From NCBI GenBank assembly GCA_045633845.1, contig JAZQZC010000045.1, forward strand, positions 1-49,713: a DNA stretch of 49,713 nucleotides. Reading direction: 5' to 3'. Below the pieces are notes generated by a model. That model saw only the letters and a program-made list of their open reading frames with translations. It made no database searches and had not been told where the DNA came from. Shown here in pieces: positions 41,404 to 48,601 of the stretch. This stretch comes from RGIG4708 sp045633845. GTDB taxonomy: Bacteria > Bacillota > Clostridia > UMGS1810. Both the position numbers and the translations under genes were made by a program. The stretch's first letter is position 1, and every line of letters starts with the position of its first letter.

Positions 41404-41763
41404 TTGACATGGTACGGTGAAATTGCAGAAAAATATATAAATCAAATGAGTGAATTTTATAAGCATATTTCTGTTGATAAATATGTGATTATGCCAAATC
41501 ATATACATTTAATATTATCAATTACAGATTTTTCAATCGGGACGTCGAGGACGCCGTCCCCTACAAATTCCGAAACATCAAAATTTATATCAACATTCAA
41601 GAGGTTTTGCAATAAAGAATATGGCAAAAACATTTGGCAAAGATTATCAAATGACCACATAATTCGTGGTGAAAAAGATTATCAAAAGATATGGGAATAC
41701 ATAGATACAAATGTCATAAGATGGGATAAGGATTGTTTCTATAATAGCGAAACGGAGCAGTGA
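41404..41763 (+). pseudogene. REP-associated tyrosine transposase (RAYT) remnant
   Basis: A 119-residue C-terminal fragment of an IS200/IS605-like RAYT. The HxH metal motif is in KYVIMPNHIHLILSI, and the catalytic Tyr candidate in RGEKDYQKIWEYIDTN. The N-terminal 50 to 70 residues expected of a full protein are missing: the frame runs back only into a REP repeat and the fba terminator, and the only possible start is a TTG without a ribosome binding site. Part of the frame (about residues 45-54, GTSRTPSPT) is encoded by the second REP copy. RAYT proteins move REP sequences, so both elements fit together. A 14-bp perfect hairpin (41750-41780) closes the 3' end. Confidence 0.8.
41538..41564 (-). 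repeat. REP-type repeat, family 2, copy 2 (inside the RAYT frame)
   Basis: An exact reverse complement of 41368-41394, read in frame as part of the RAYT remnant. The two copies enclose 143 bases that encode the HxH motif, a BIME-like arrangement. Confidence 0.8.
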
Positions 41764-41780
41764 TTTTCACTGCTCCGTTT
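41750..41780 (+). repeat. Hairpin at the RAYT stop
   Basis: AAACGGAGCAGTGA pairs perfectly with TCACTGCTCCGTTT around TTT; the RAYT stop TGA is in the stem. No long T-run follows. Confidence 0.65.
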
Positions 41781-41786
41781 ACTGTC

Positions 41787-42066
41787 CTTAGCCATTGGAG
41801 TATTATTCAAACCCGCCTGAAAGTCAGTATTTTCGGTGCTTTTTGGATTGTCGTCCTTGAAAGGCACGAGCATTCCTTCGTCCTTTGCACCAAAAACCCC
41901 TCAAAAATACAAGCCTTTCAGGTCGAAGAATTTAAATATAATAAAAATTCTTGTAAACAAGGCAAAAGCGCAGCGAATACTGGGCGTATTTGCAAGCATT
42001 TTAACACAGTTTACAGGAATTTTTATATATTTAAATCGGAGTTCGGATAGTACTTCAATGGCTAAG
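41787..42066. mobile_element. MITE-like non-coding element, 280 bp
   Basis: The ends form a 26-bp terminal inverted repeat with 22 matches (left CTTAGCCATTGGAGTA, right complement CTTAGCCATTGAAGTA). The inside has no credible gene. A solo, much shorter version of the same ends is at 9885-9921. I see no clear target-site duplication. It fills most of the 342-base gap between the RAYT remnant and the CobW gene. Confidence 0.6.
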
Positions 42067-42105
42067 AGTACGCCTCATACGACGCGCTTTTTTGTATGTG
42101 CAAAA

Positions 42106-43053
42106 TCAATAAAATGTTGCAACCTCTTGCTCGGGAACACAAGCAGGCTCAATAGATATTGCTTCAAGTATTGGCCCGCTTTGCTTGTAAACAGGGCTGT
42201 ACTCGTGCACAAGCTTTGCGGTGAGCTTTACCCACTGCTTGTTTTGAGGCATAGGGAGAGAGCCGCATTTGCAAAGTATGCCTTTAAATTCAATATCGTC
42301 AACACAGCAGGTCATTACATGCCTGCCGGCAACAACATTGCCCTCGGGTAAGTTTTTGTGTACGCCCACAATTGCTGTAAACTTAACGGTTTTGCCGATG
42401 TATTTGGGCATTTCTTCGGTAAAATCACGGAACCAGAGGGCATAATCTCTGTCCTCAATTTCTATTACCTTTGCATTTATATCAAATGGCAGCGGATCCT
42501 CAATTTCGTCATATTCCATTGTGCCGTCGTACATTTCGTACCCGATGTTTGTCTGCCTGCTAACACCTCGCACTATTTTGTGAAATTTTTCCCTGTCGGT
42601 GTTAAGAAGAGGCCTGTTAAATACCACAAGCTCGCAGGTGCGCAGCTTGTCTACCATAAGTGATCGCATATTTGCGTTGTAGCTTTCAAAGGTTTTACAC
42701 TCTGCCACAAAAATTTCCTGATATATTCCCCAGTTATCGGGCAGATTTTCAAACAACTTGTCCAGCATCCACATTCCGTTGTATTCCACAATAACCTTGT
42801 CGGGCTTGTGCCTTTTGTGAAGCCTTGTAAGATACGCTTTGTTTAAATCGTCCTGTGATTCTATAACCTCAATTACAGTTGTTCCGCTGGGGAATTTTGA
42901 CACGTCGTACTCTTCTATCCCTTCTTCACACAAAAGTATAAGGTTTTTTTCGCCGTCACAAAATCTTTCGTCCTCTAAGGTTTCCTGAATTGCTTTGGTT
43001 TTGCCCGCCTCAAGAAAGCCCGTAAACAAATATACTGCTGTCATATTTGCCAT
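42106..43053 (-). CDS. CobW-like GTPase with DUF1980-type C-terminal domain
   Basis: A 315-residue protein. The N-terminal G domain has a Walker A like CobW proteins (VYLFTGFLEAGKTKAIQ, residues about 6-22) but lacks the CxCC motif of the next protein. Residues about 190-300 resemble the DUF1980/TIGR03943 domain: FRDFTEEMPKYIGKTVKFTAIVG, then VAGRHVMTCCVDDIEFKGILC and KQWVKLTAKL. DUF1980 proteins accompany permeases of the YcgQ/YcgR type in other Firmicutes, suggesting metal handling. I chose the ATG at 43053 over upstream GTG and downstream ATG codons, which are also possible. It follows the His-rich CobW gene by 17 bases. Confidence 0.8.
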   Translation of the reverse strand: MANMTAVYLFTGFLEAGKTKAIQETLEDERFCDGEKNLILLCEEGIEEYDVSKFPSGTTVIEVIESQDDLNKAYLTRLHKRHKPDKVIVEYNGMWMLDKLFENLPDNWGIYQEIFVAECKTFESYNANMRSLMVDKLRTCELVVFNRPLLNTDREKFHKIVRGVSRQTNIGYEMYDGTMEYDEIEDPLPFDINAKVIEIEDRDYALWFRDFTEEMPKYIGKTVKFTAIVGVHKNLPEGNVVAGRHVMTCCVDDIEFKGILCKCGSLPMPQNKQWVKLTAKLVHEYSPVYKQSGPILEAISIEPACVPEQEVATFY

Positions 43054-43070
43054 ATTTATCACCAAACCTT

Positions 43071-44153
43071 TTAATTGTTGAATAATTTGTTAATTTTATC
43101 TTTGTTTATTTTTGAGCCGATAACGCAAATTCTGCCTGTTACCTCTGCACTGCCTGTGCGAACGTCGGCTTCGCCGGGTACATAGTCAAAATGTATCCAC
43201 TCGCCGCTCTCGCCTGCAACAATACCCTTTGCACGAAGTACCATACCGTATTCCGATTCGTTAACAAAGCTATCGAGTATGGCTTCAATCTGCTCTTTTG
43301 TATATTTTTTAGCGGTTTCTATTCCGATGCTTTCAAACACCTCATCTGCGTGGTGATGTCCGCCGCAGCCGCAGCTGCACTCTTCGTCGTGGTCGTGATG
43401 GTGTTCGTGGTGATGATGCTCGCAGCCGCACTCTTCATCGTGATGGTGCTCGTGGTGATGATGCTCGCAGCCGCACTCCTCGTCGTGATTGTGATGGTGT
43501 TCGTGGTGATGATGCTCTATATGCGAATGTATCATATCCTCCATTGTGCTTTGGAGTGTTTCGGTTTTTTCGACAGCTGCGCGCAGCTGTGCGCCATCAA
43601 GCTTGCTCCAAGGTGTTGTCACAATTACGGCGTCGCTGTTATGCTCACGTAAAAGTTCAACACAGGCTGCAATTTTGTCGTGGCTCATATTTTCGGTATG
43701 GCTGAGGATTATAGAGTTGGCGTGCTCAATCTGATTGTTAAAAAACTCACCAAAGTTTTTCATATACATTTTGCATTTTGTGGCGTCAACAACAGTTGCA
43801 GCACCACCTATTGCAACGTTTTCGCCGCATACGCCCTCAACTGCGCCCAGCACATCGCTGAGCTTGCCAACGCCCGACGGCTCAATGAGTATGCGGTCGG
43901 GTGAATACTCATCCAAAACCTTTTGAAGAGCTTTGCCAAAATCTCCTACAAGGCTGCAACATATGCAGCCAGAATTCATTTCGGTAATTTCTATCCCTGC
44001 ATCCTTCAAAAATCCGCCGTCTATGCCGATTTCGCCAAATTCATTTTCGATAAGTACAAGCTTTTCGCCGTTGTACCCTTCGGCAATAAGCTTTTTAATA
44101 AGTGTAGTTTTTCCTGCACCGAGAAAACCTGAGAAAATATCAATTTTTGTCAT
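43071..44153 (-). CDS. COG0523/CobW-family GTPase with His/Cys-rich insert
   Basis: A 360-residue metal chaperone-like GTPase. Walker A is FSGFLGAGKTTLIKKL (about residues 7-22), the metal motif CICC at about 63-66 (NSGCICCSL), with ENEFGEIGIDG between. Residues about 210-265 are a repeated His/Cys/Glu-rich insert (units like HHHHEHHHDEECGCE), expected to bind Zn or another soft metal. A short C-terminal CobW_C domain follows (GMVLRAKGIVAGESGEWIHFDYVPGE). The family includes ZNG1/YjiA zinc chaperones and nitrile hydratase activators; no target protein is in the window. No Zur box is obvious. The ATG has AAAGGAATGATG before it. Confidence 0.88.
   Translation of the reverse strand: MTKIDIFSGFLGAGKTTLIKKLIAEGYNGEKLVLIENEFGEIGIDGGFLKDAGIEITEMNSGCICCSLVGDFGKALQKVLDEYSPDRILIEPSGVGKLSDVLGAVEGVCGENVAIGGAATVVDATKCKMYMKNFGEFFNNQIEHANSIILSHTENMSHDKIAACVELLREHNSDAVIVTTPWSKLDGAQLRAAVEKTETLQSTMEDMIHSHIEHHHHEHHHNHDEECGCEHHHHEHHHDEECGCEHHHHEHHHDHDEECSCGCGGHHHADEVFESIGIETAKKYTKEQIEAILDSFVNESEYGMVLRAKGIVAGESGEWIHFDYVPGEADVRTGSAEVTGRICVIGSKINKDKINKLFNN
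43371..43525 (-). repeat. Intragenic tandem repeat encoding the His-rich insert
   Basis: The block CGTGGTGATGATGCTC (plus strand) starts at 43406, 43451 and 43502, giving units of 45 and 51 bases with near-identical sequence. Such arrays are prone to slip, so the number of metal-binding units may vary between strains. Confidence 0.75.
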
Positions 44154-44297
44154 AATACATCATTCCTTTGGAAAAATAAAATCAATATGTAAATATTATA
44201 AATCAAATACAAATTAAAGTCAATGAGGCAATGGCTTGAATATATGAGGTTTGTTGGTAAATAATATAATTAATATTTATCAAAAGCGAGGTAACAC

Positions 44298-45761
44298 ATG
44301 AAAAACATAAAAATTTTGACAATAGCATTTGTTGCAGCAATATCATTTTTGGCAGTGCACATCTTTAATGTGGCGGTTATACAGGGTGGCAAGCTGTCGC
44401 AAATGGCGTCAAATCAGCGTACTTACAGTGAAGAGGTAAAGCGGTGGCGGGGCTGCATATACGATTACAATATGATTCCCCTTTGTGACAGAAGCGAGGC
44501 GGAGTCAAAAAAAATTTACGGCAGCACTGTGCCTGTAACCGCAAGGTACACAAGCGACAGCTTTGCAAAGCATCTTTTGGGTTATGTAGACTCCGACGGG
44601 CAGGGGGTTGGCGGAATAGAGGGTGCATTTGACCATGTATTGCGTACCGACGGCAAAAGCTATGCTTCATACATCCGCGATACCCACGGCAACCCCATAT
44701 GGGATAATTTTGCCACAAAAAATTACAGTTATTCACCCCAAAACAATGTTAAGACAACCCTTGATTACAAAATTCAAAAAATTGCCGAAAATGCCGCTTC
44801 AAAATATATTCAAAGCGGCGCTGTTGTTATATTGGATACACACACCTTTGACATAAAGGCAATGGTGAGCCGTCCGGAGTACAATCAGAACAACATTGCC
44901 GATAATATGGATGATGTGGGAAGCCCGTTGCTTAACAAAGCCCTGTGCTCATACAACGCAGGCAGTATTTTTAAAATAATAACTGCAGCAGCAGGTATTG
45001 ATGCGGGTATAGATGGAGAGGTTTTTTGCAGCGGAGGCACAAATATAGACGGAGCAAATTTTTTGTGTCACAAGCAGGACGGACACGGACAGCTTAACTT
45101 TAAAAATGCATTTGCAAAATCCTGTAATTTGTTTTTTTACGATTTAGGACAAAGGGCAGGTGGCGAAAAAATAATACAAATGGCGCAGCGGTTTGGAATT
45201 GGAAGTACTCTTGTTAATATCGATATTGGCGAAACAGGCGGGCTGCTGCCTCAAAGGGAGTTTTTTGCTCAAAGGGAGTGTGCAAACATATCAATAGGTC
45301 AGGGCGAAATTCTTGTAACACCCTTGCAGGCGGCATACTTTACTGCAGTTATTGCAAATGACGGCATTGCAAAAAGTGTTAACGCGGCAGACAGTGTTGT
45401 GGATTATAACGGTGTGGTTTTGCAAAATTTGCGAAAGGATAACAGCCATATTGTTATACCAAAGCAGCATGCAATACAAATTGGAGATATGATGCGTGAA
45501 TGTGTGCTTGAGGGCACAGCACAGGGAGTGCAAAACGGAATTGTTGCAGTGGCGGGCAAGACTGGCTCTGCCGAAACAGGTTGGATTGACAGTGAGGGCA
45601 GTCCTATGGTTCACGGCTGGTTTTGTGGCTATTTTCCATACCAAAATCCGCGGTATGCAATGGCAGTTTTTTGCGAAAATGGAAAAAGCGGCAGCGAAGC
45701 TTGCATACCGCCTTTTCGTGAAATAGTACTTGAAATAAATGAGTTGTATAATTTTAATTAA
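44298..45761 (+). CDS. Class B penicillin-binding protein (transpeptidase)
   Basis: A 487-residue peptidoglycan transpeptidase. One N-terminal membrane helix (about residues 5-25) anchors it. The active-site triad of motifs is complete: SIFK with Ser223, SCN near residue 275 and KTG at 421-423. The region between the helix and residue 180 is short (GYVDSDGQGVGGIEGAFDHVL is the dimerisation-domain signature), so the protein is about 150 residues shorter than SpoVD or PBP2b. It may be a sporulation-type or elongation PBP. No RodA/FtsW partner is next to it. GCGAGGTAACAC precedes the ATG. The 3' end overlaps convergent potD by 8 bases. Confidence 0.9.
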   Translation: MKNIKILTIAFVAAISFLAVHIFNVAVIQGGKLSQMASNQRTYSEEVKRWRGCIYDYNMIPLCDRSEAESKKIYGSTVPVTARYTSDSFAKHLLGYVDSDGQGVGGIEGAFDHVLRTDGKSYASYIRDTHGNPIWDNFATKNYSYSPQNNVKTTLDYKIQKIAENAASKYIQSGAVVILDTHTFDIKAMVSRPEYNQNNIADNMDDVGSPLLNKALCSYNAGSIFKIITAAAGIDAGIDGEVFCSGGTNIDGANFLCHKQDGHGQLNFKNAFAKSCNLFFYDLGQRAGGEKIIQMAQRFGIGSTLVNIDIGETGGLLPQREFFAQRECANISIGQGEILVTPLQAAYFTAVIANDGIAKSVNAADSVVDYNGVVLQNLRKDNSHIVIPKQHAIQIGDMMRECVLEGTAQGVQNGIVAVAGKTGSAETGWIDSEGSPMVHGWFCGYFPYQNPRYAMAVFCENGKSGSEACIPPFREIVLEINELYNFN

Positions 45762-46866
45762 TTTTTACTGTTTCCCATAGTGTGTTGATGTAATCAAGCA
45801 TCTCGGCACTTAAGTTGCGGTAAGCATAGGTGTTATACTTTTGTGAGAAGTCAGCAATTTCAGGATAAAGAACTGCCATTGCATCCTCGCCCATATCATT
45901 GATGTATGTGTCACTTTGGTACACAAGGCTGTTTGGCGAAGCATAGCAGGTATACTCTGCATTAGCAATTGCAGGCTGCTCCGATAGCATATAGTTAATA
46001 AATATTTCTGCAAGCTCCTGATTGTGGCAGCCTACAGGGATGCACATAGCATCTACATAAAGGTTGGTTGGGTCAGGGTAGTAAAACTTGAGGTCAACAT
46101 CCTCTGCCTGATTGTCTCTCATAGTAAAATAGTCGCCTGCATAGTACGCGCCAATGTCAGCTTCGCCCGATTCCATCATATTAAAGATTTCGTCCATAAC
46201 AAGGCTGTAAACCAACGGGCGCTGTTTGAGCAATTCTTCACTTGCGGCTTCCCACACGGTTTTGTCCTCGGTGTTTACGTCAAGGCCAAGCTTGTACATT
46301 GCAGTACCAAAGGCATCACGTGAGTTGTTAAACTGTAAGATTGAACCGGAATATTTTTCGTTCCAAAGCAAATCCCAGCTGCCTGTGTCTGCCTTGTCAA
46401 CCTTGTTAGCATTGTATATTACGCCCACAATTCCGTATGCATATGGCACTGTGTAGCTATTGTCGGGGTCGTAATACAAGCCCTTAAAGCTGTCGTTGAT
46501 GTACTGATAGTTTGGTATGTTGTCAAAATTGAGCGGAAGCAGCATATTTTCCTGCTTCATACGTGCTATCATATAGTCAGATGGGAATATAACATCATAG
46601 CTGACTGCGCCGCTGGATATTTTGTTGTACATATCCTCGTTGGAGGTGTATGTGTCGTAATTTACATTAACTTTTACGCCGTAGGTATGCTCGTACCATT
46701 TTTCAAATTCGGCAATGGTGTCAAAGCTGTCCTCGCTGCCGTCCGAGATGTATTCACCCCAGTTGTAAACATTAAGCGTAAGTGTTTCGGAGCCGCCGCA
46801 ACCCGCAAAGCAAATACAAACTACCATTGCAAGCAATGTAACCAATGCAGTAAATTTTTTGTTCAT
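45754..46866 (-). CDS. potD: Spermidine/putrescine-binding lipoprotein PotD
   Basis: Substrate-binding lipoprotein of the polyamine ABC importer, 370 residues. The signal peptide ends in a lipobox (CFAGC, acylated Cys23). The mature part has LNVYNWGEYISDG, YDVIFPSDYMIARM, VPYAYGIVGVIYNANKV and a DLLWNEKYSG segment, all typical of PotD/PotF. It is the last gene of a potABCD operon (19 bases after potC). Either polyamine could be bound. Its 3' end overlaps the PBP gene without a visible terminator. Confidence 0.93.
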   Translation of the reverse strand: MNKKFTALVTLLAMVVCICFAGCGGSETLTLNVYNWGEYISDGSEDSFDTIAEFEKWYEHTYGVKVNVNYDTYTSNEDMYNKISSGAVSYDVIFPSDYMIARMKQENMLLPLNFDNIPNYQYINDSFKGLYYDPDNSYTVPYAYGIVGVIYNANKVDKADTGSWDLLWNEKYSGSILQFNNSRDAFGTAMYKLGLDVNTEDKTVWEAASEELLKQRPLVYSLVMDEIFNMMESGEADIGAYYAGDYFTMRDNQAEDVDLKFYYPDPTNLYVDAMCIPVGCHNQELAEIFINYMLSEQPAIANAEYTCYASPNSLVYQSDTYINDMGEDAMAVLYPEIADFSQKYNTYAYRNLSAEMLDYINTLWETVKIN

Positions 46867-46884
46867 TTTGTTTCCTCCCTGCTT

Positions 46885-47727
46885 TTATTTGTTTTTGTGA
46901 GCTTTTTGTATGCTTTTAAGCTCTCGGAGTTTTTTGCTGTCCTCGTTGTCTATTACATTGCTGATAAGAAGCAAAGCCATAGTCACAAAGAAAATAATTG
47001 TTGCAAGTGCATACATTTTTGGTGTAACTGTCTTTTTTGTCATACTGTATATGCGAATTGGCAGCGTCATAAAGCCGGTGCCCGCTGTAAAATAGCTGAT
47101 TACAAAATCGTCAAGCGAAAGGGTAAACGCCATAATGGCTCCCGTTACAATGCCAGGCATTATTTCGGGCAGCTCTGCCCTGAAAAATGCACGGAGCGGT
47201 GTGCAGCCAAGGTCCATTGCAGCCTCACCTAATGAACGGTCGAGCTGCTGCAGCTTTGGAAGCACCTGCAGTATAACATACGGCAGGCAAAATGTAACGT
47301 GTGCAATGAGCATTGTCCAAAAGTTAAGGCTTGTGCGTGCACCAAAAAGTCTGCCCACAAACACAAACATAAGCATCAGCGAAATGCCTGTTATAATGTC
47401 GGGGTTGGTCATAGGCAAATCGGTAACGGTGTTCATTGCAGTGCGGTACCATTTTGAACGCAGCCTGTTAATGCCAACCGCCGCCGCAGTGCCCATAATT
47501 GTAGAAATAACAGTGGCTGATGCTGCGAGTATTAAAGTATTTTTAAGGGATTCAAGTGTATTGCGGTCGTCAAGAAGCTCCTCATACCATTTGAGCGAAA
47601 ACCCCGAAAATACCGATAAGCTTTTGCCTTCGTTAAACGAAAACACCAGCAGTACCACAATGGGAGCAAACAGAAAAGCAAAAATTAATCCGCTGTAAAT
47701 TTTTGATGATATTTTCAATTTACTCAC
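46885..47727 (-). CDS. potC: Polyamine ABC transporter permease PotC
   Basis: Inner-membrane subunit of 280 residues with six membrane segments. The EAA loop is QLDRSLGEAAMDLGCTPLRAFFRAELPEI, the site where the ATPase docks. LSVFSGFSLKWYEELL near the N-terminus and SLDDFVISYFTAG are PotC/PotI signatures. Its ATG overlaps the end of potB by 8 bases. Confidence 0.93.
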   Translation of the reverse strand: MSKLKISSKIYSGLIFAFLFAPIVVLLVFSFNEGKSLSVFSGFSLKWYEELLDDRNTLESLKNTLILAASATVISTIMGTAAAVGINRLRSKWYRTAMNTVTDLPMTNPDIITGISLMLMFVFVGRLFGARTSLNFWTMLIAHVTFCLPYVILQVLPKLQQLDRSLGEAAMDLGCTPLRAFFRAELPEIMPGIVTGAIMAFTLSLDDFVISYFTAGTGFMTLPIRIYSMTKKTVTPKMYALATIIFFVTMALLLISNVIDNEDSKKLRELKSIQKAHKNK

Positions 47728-48601
47728 CTCCGTATACGTGCTTTGCCGAAAAATACTTCATCAGCGTCATGCTCACAAGCAAAATGAGCATCAGTATAAA
47801 GGAAATTGCTGCGGCAAAATGCAAATTGTTGGCAATGTACTGACCTTCAATTGCATCACCAATCAAAAAGAATTTGCCGTTACCAAGCTTTTGCGAAATG
47901 TAAAATGTGCTTATAGACGGAATTAAAACCATTGTAATGCCCGAAATTACACCAGGCATACTTAAGGGAAGTATTACTCTGCGCACAACAGAAATGCTGT
48001 TGCAGCCCAAATCTCTTGCCGCTTCCACAAGCTTGATGTCCATTTTTGCCATAATAGAATATATAGGCAGTATCATATACGGAAAATAATCATACACCAT
48101 ACCTATAATTACGGCGCCTTCGGTGCCGATGATGTGAACGGGGCTTATTCCCAAAAGGCCCAGTATTCCGTTAAAAATACCGCTGTCCTGCAAAATGGTC
48201 ATCCACGCATAAGTACGAATTAAAAAATTCATCCACATAGGAATCATAATCAATGTAACCATAGTTTTTTGTATCTTTTGTGATGCACGCGACATAATAT
48301 ATGCCATAGGATATCCCATCAGCAGGCAAATGATGGTGGAAATTACTGCTAAACGCAGCGAGCGCCAGAATATCAGCAGATATGTTCGTACCTCGCGCAC
48401 AGCCCCGTCATCATCTGTGATATTGCTTGTAGCGGTAAAAAAGCGGGTAATGTGCTCGGTGGTAAAGTTAAAGTCGTTGTCTGTAAAAGCGTAGTACGCA
48501 ACAAAAATGAGGGGCACAATTATAAAAAGCAGCGACCATACAGAATATGGAGCAAGTGCTGCGTTGATACCGCCTTTACGCTTTAATGAGGTATTGCTCA
48601 T
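47720..48601 (-). CDS. potB: Polyamine ABC transporter permease PotB
   Basis: First permease of the importer, 293 residues, six membrane segments. The EAA loop is KLVEAARDLGCNSISVVRRVILPLSMPG. MWMNFLIRTYAWMTIL, with the family's RTYAW, and an extended periplasmic loop near residues 40-75 fit PotB/PotH. Its ATG overlaps the potA stop by 4 bases (ATGA), so translation is coupled. With potC it forms the membrane channel. Confidence 0.93.
   Translation of the reverse strand: MSNTSLKRKGGINAALAPYSVWSLLFIIVPLIFVAYYAFTDNDFNFTTEHITRFFTATSNITDDDGAVREVRTYLLIFWRSLRLAVISTIICLLMGYPMAYIMSRASQKIQKTMVTLIMIPMWMNFLIRTYAWMTILQDSGIFNGILGLLGISPVHIIGTEGAVIIGMVYDYFPYMILPIYSIMAKMDIKLVEAARDLGCNSISVVRRVILPLSMPGVISGITMVLIPSISTFYISQKLGNGKFFLIGDAIEGQYIANNLHFAAAISFILMLILLVSMTLMKYFSAKHVYGGE

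Noticed and set aside
43371..43525. CRISPR-like array
   Set aside because: The repeats are in frame within a gene and encode His-rich units; there are no unique spacers and no cas genes.
43191..43652. Open frame on the plus strand with long runs of A, V and M opposite the His-rich repeat
   Set aside because: It is the complement of the CobW His repeat; the apparent membrane-like composition is an artefact.
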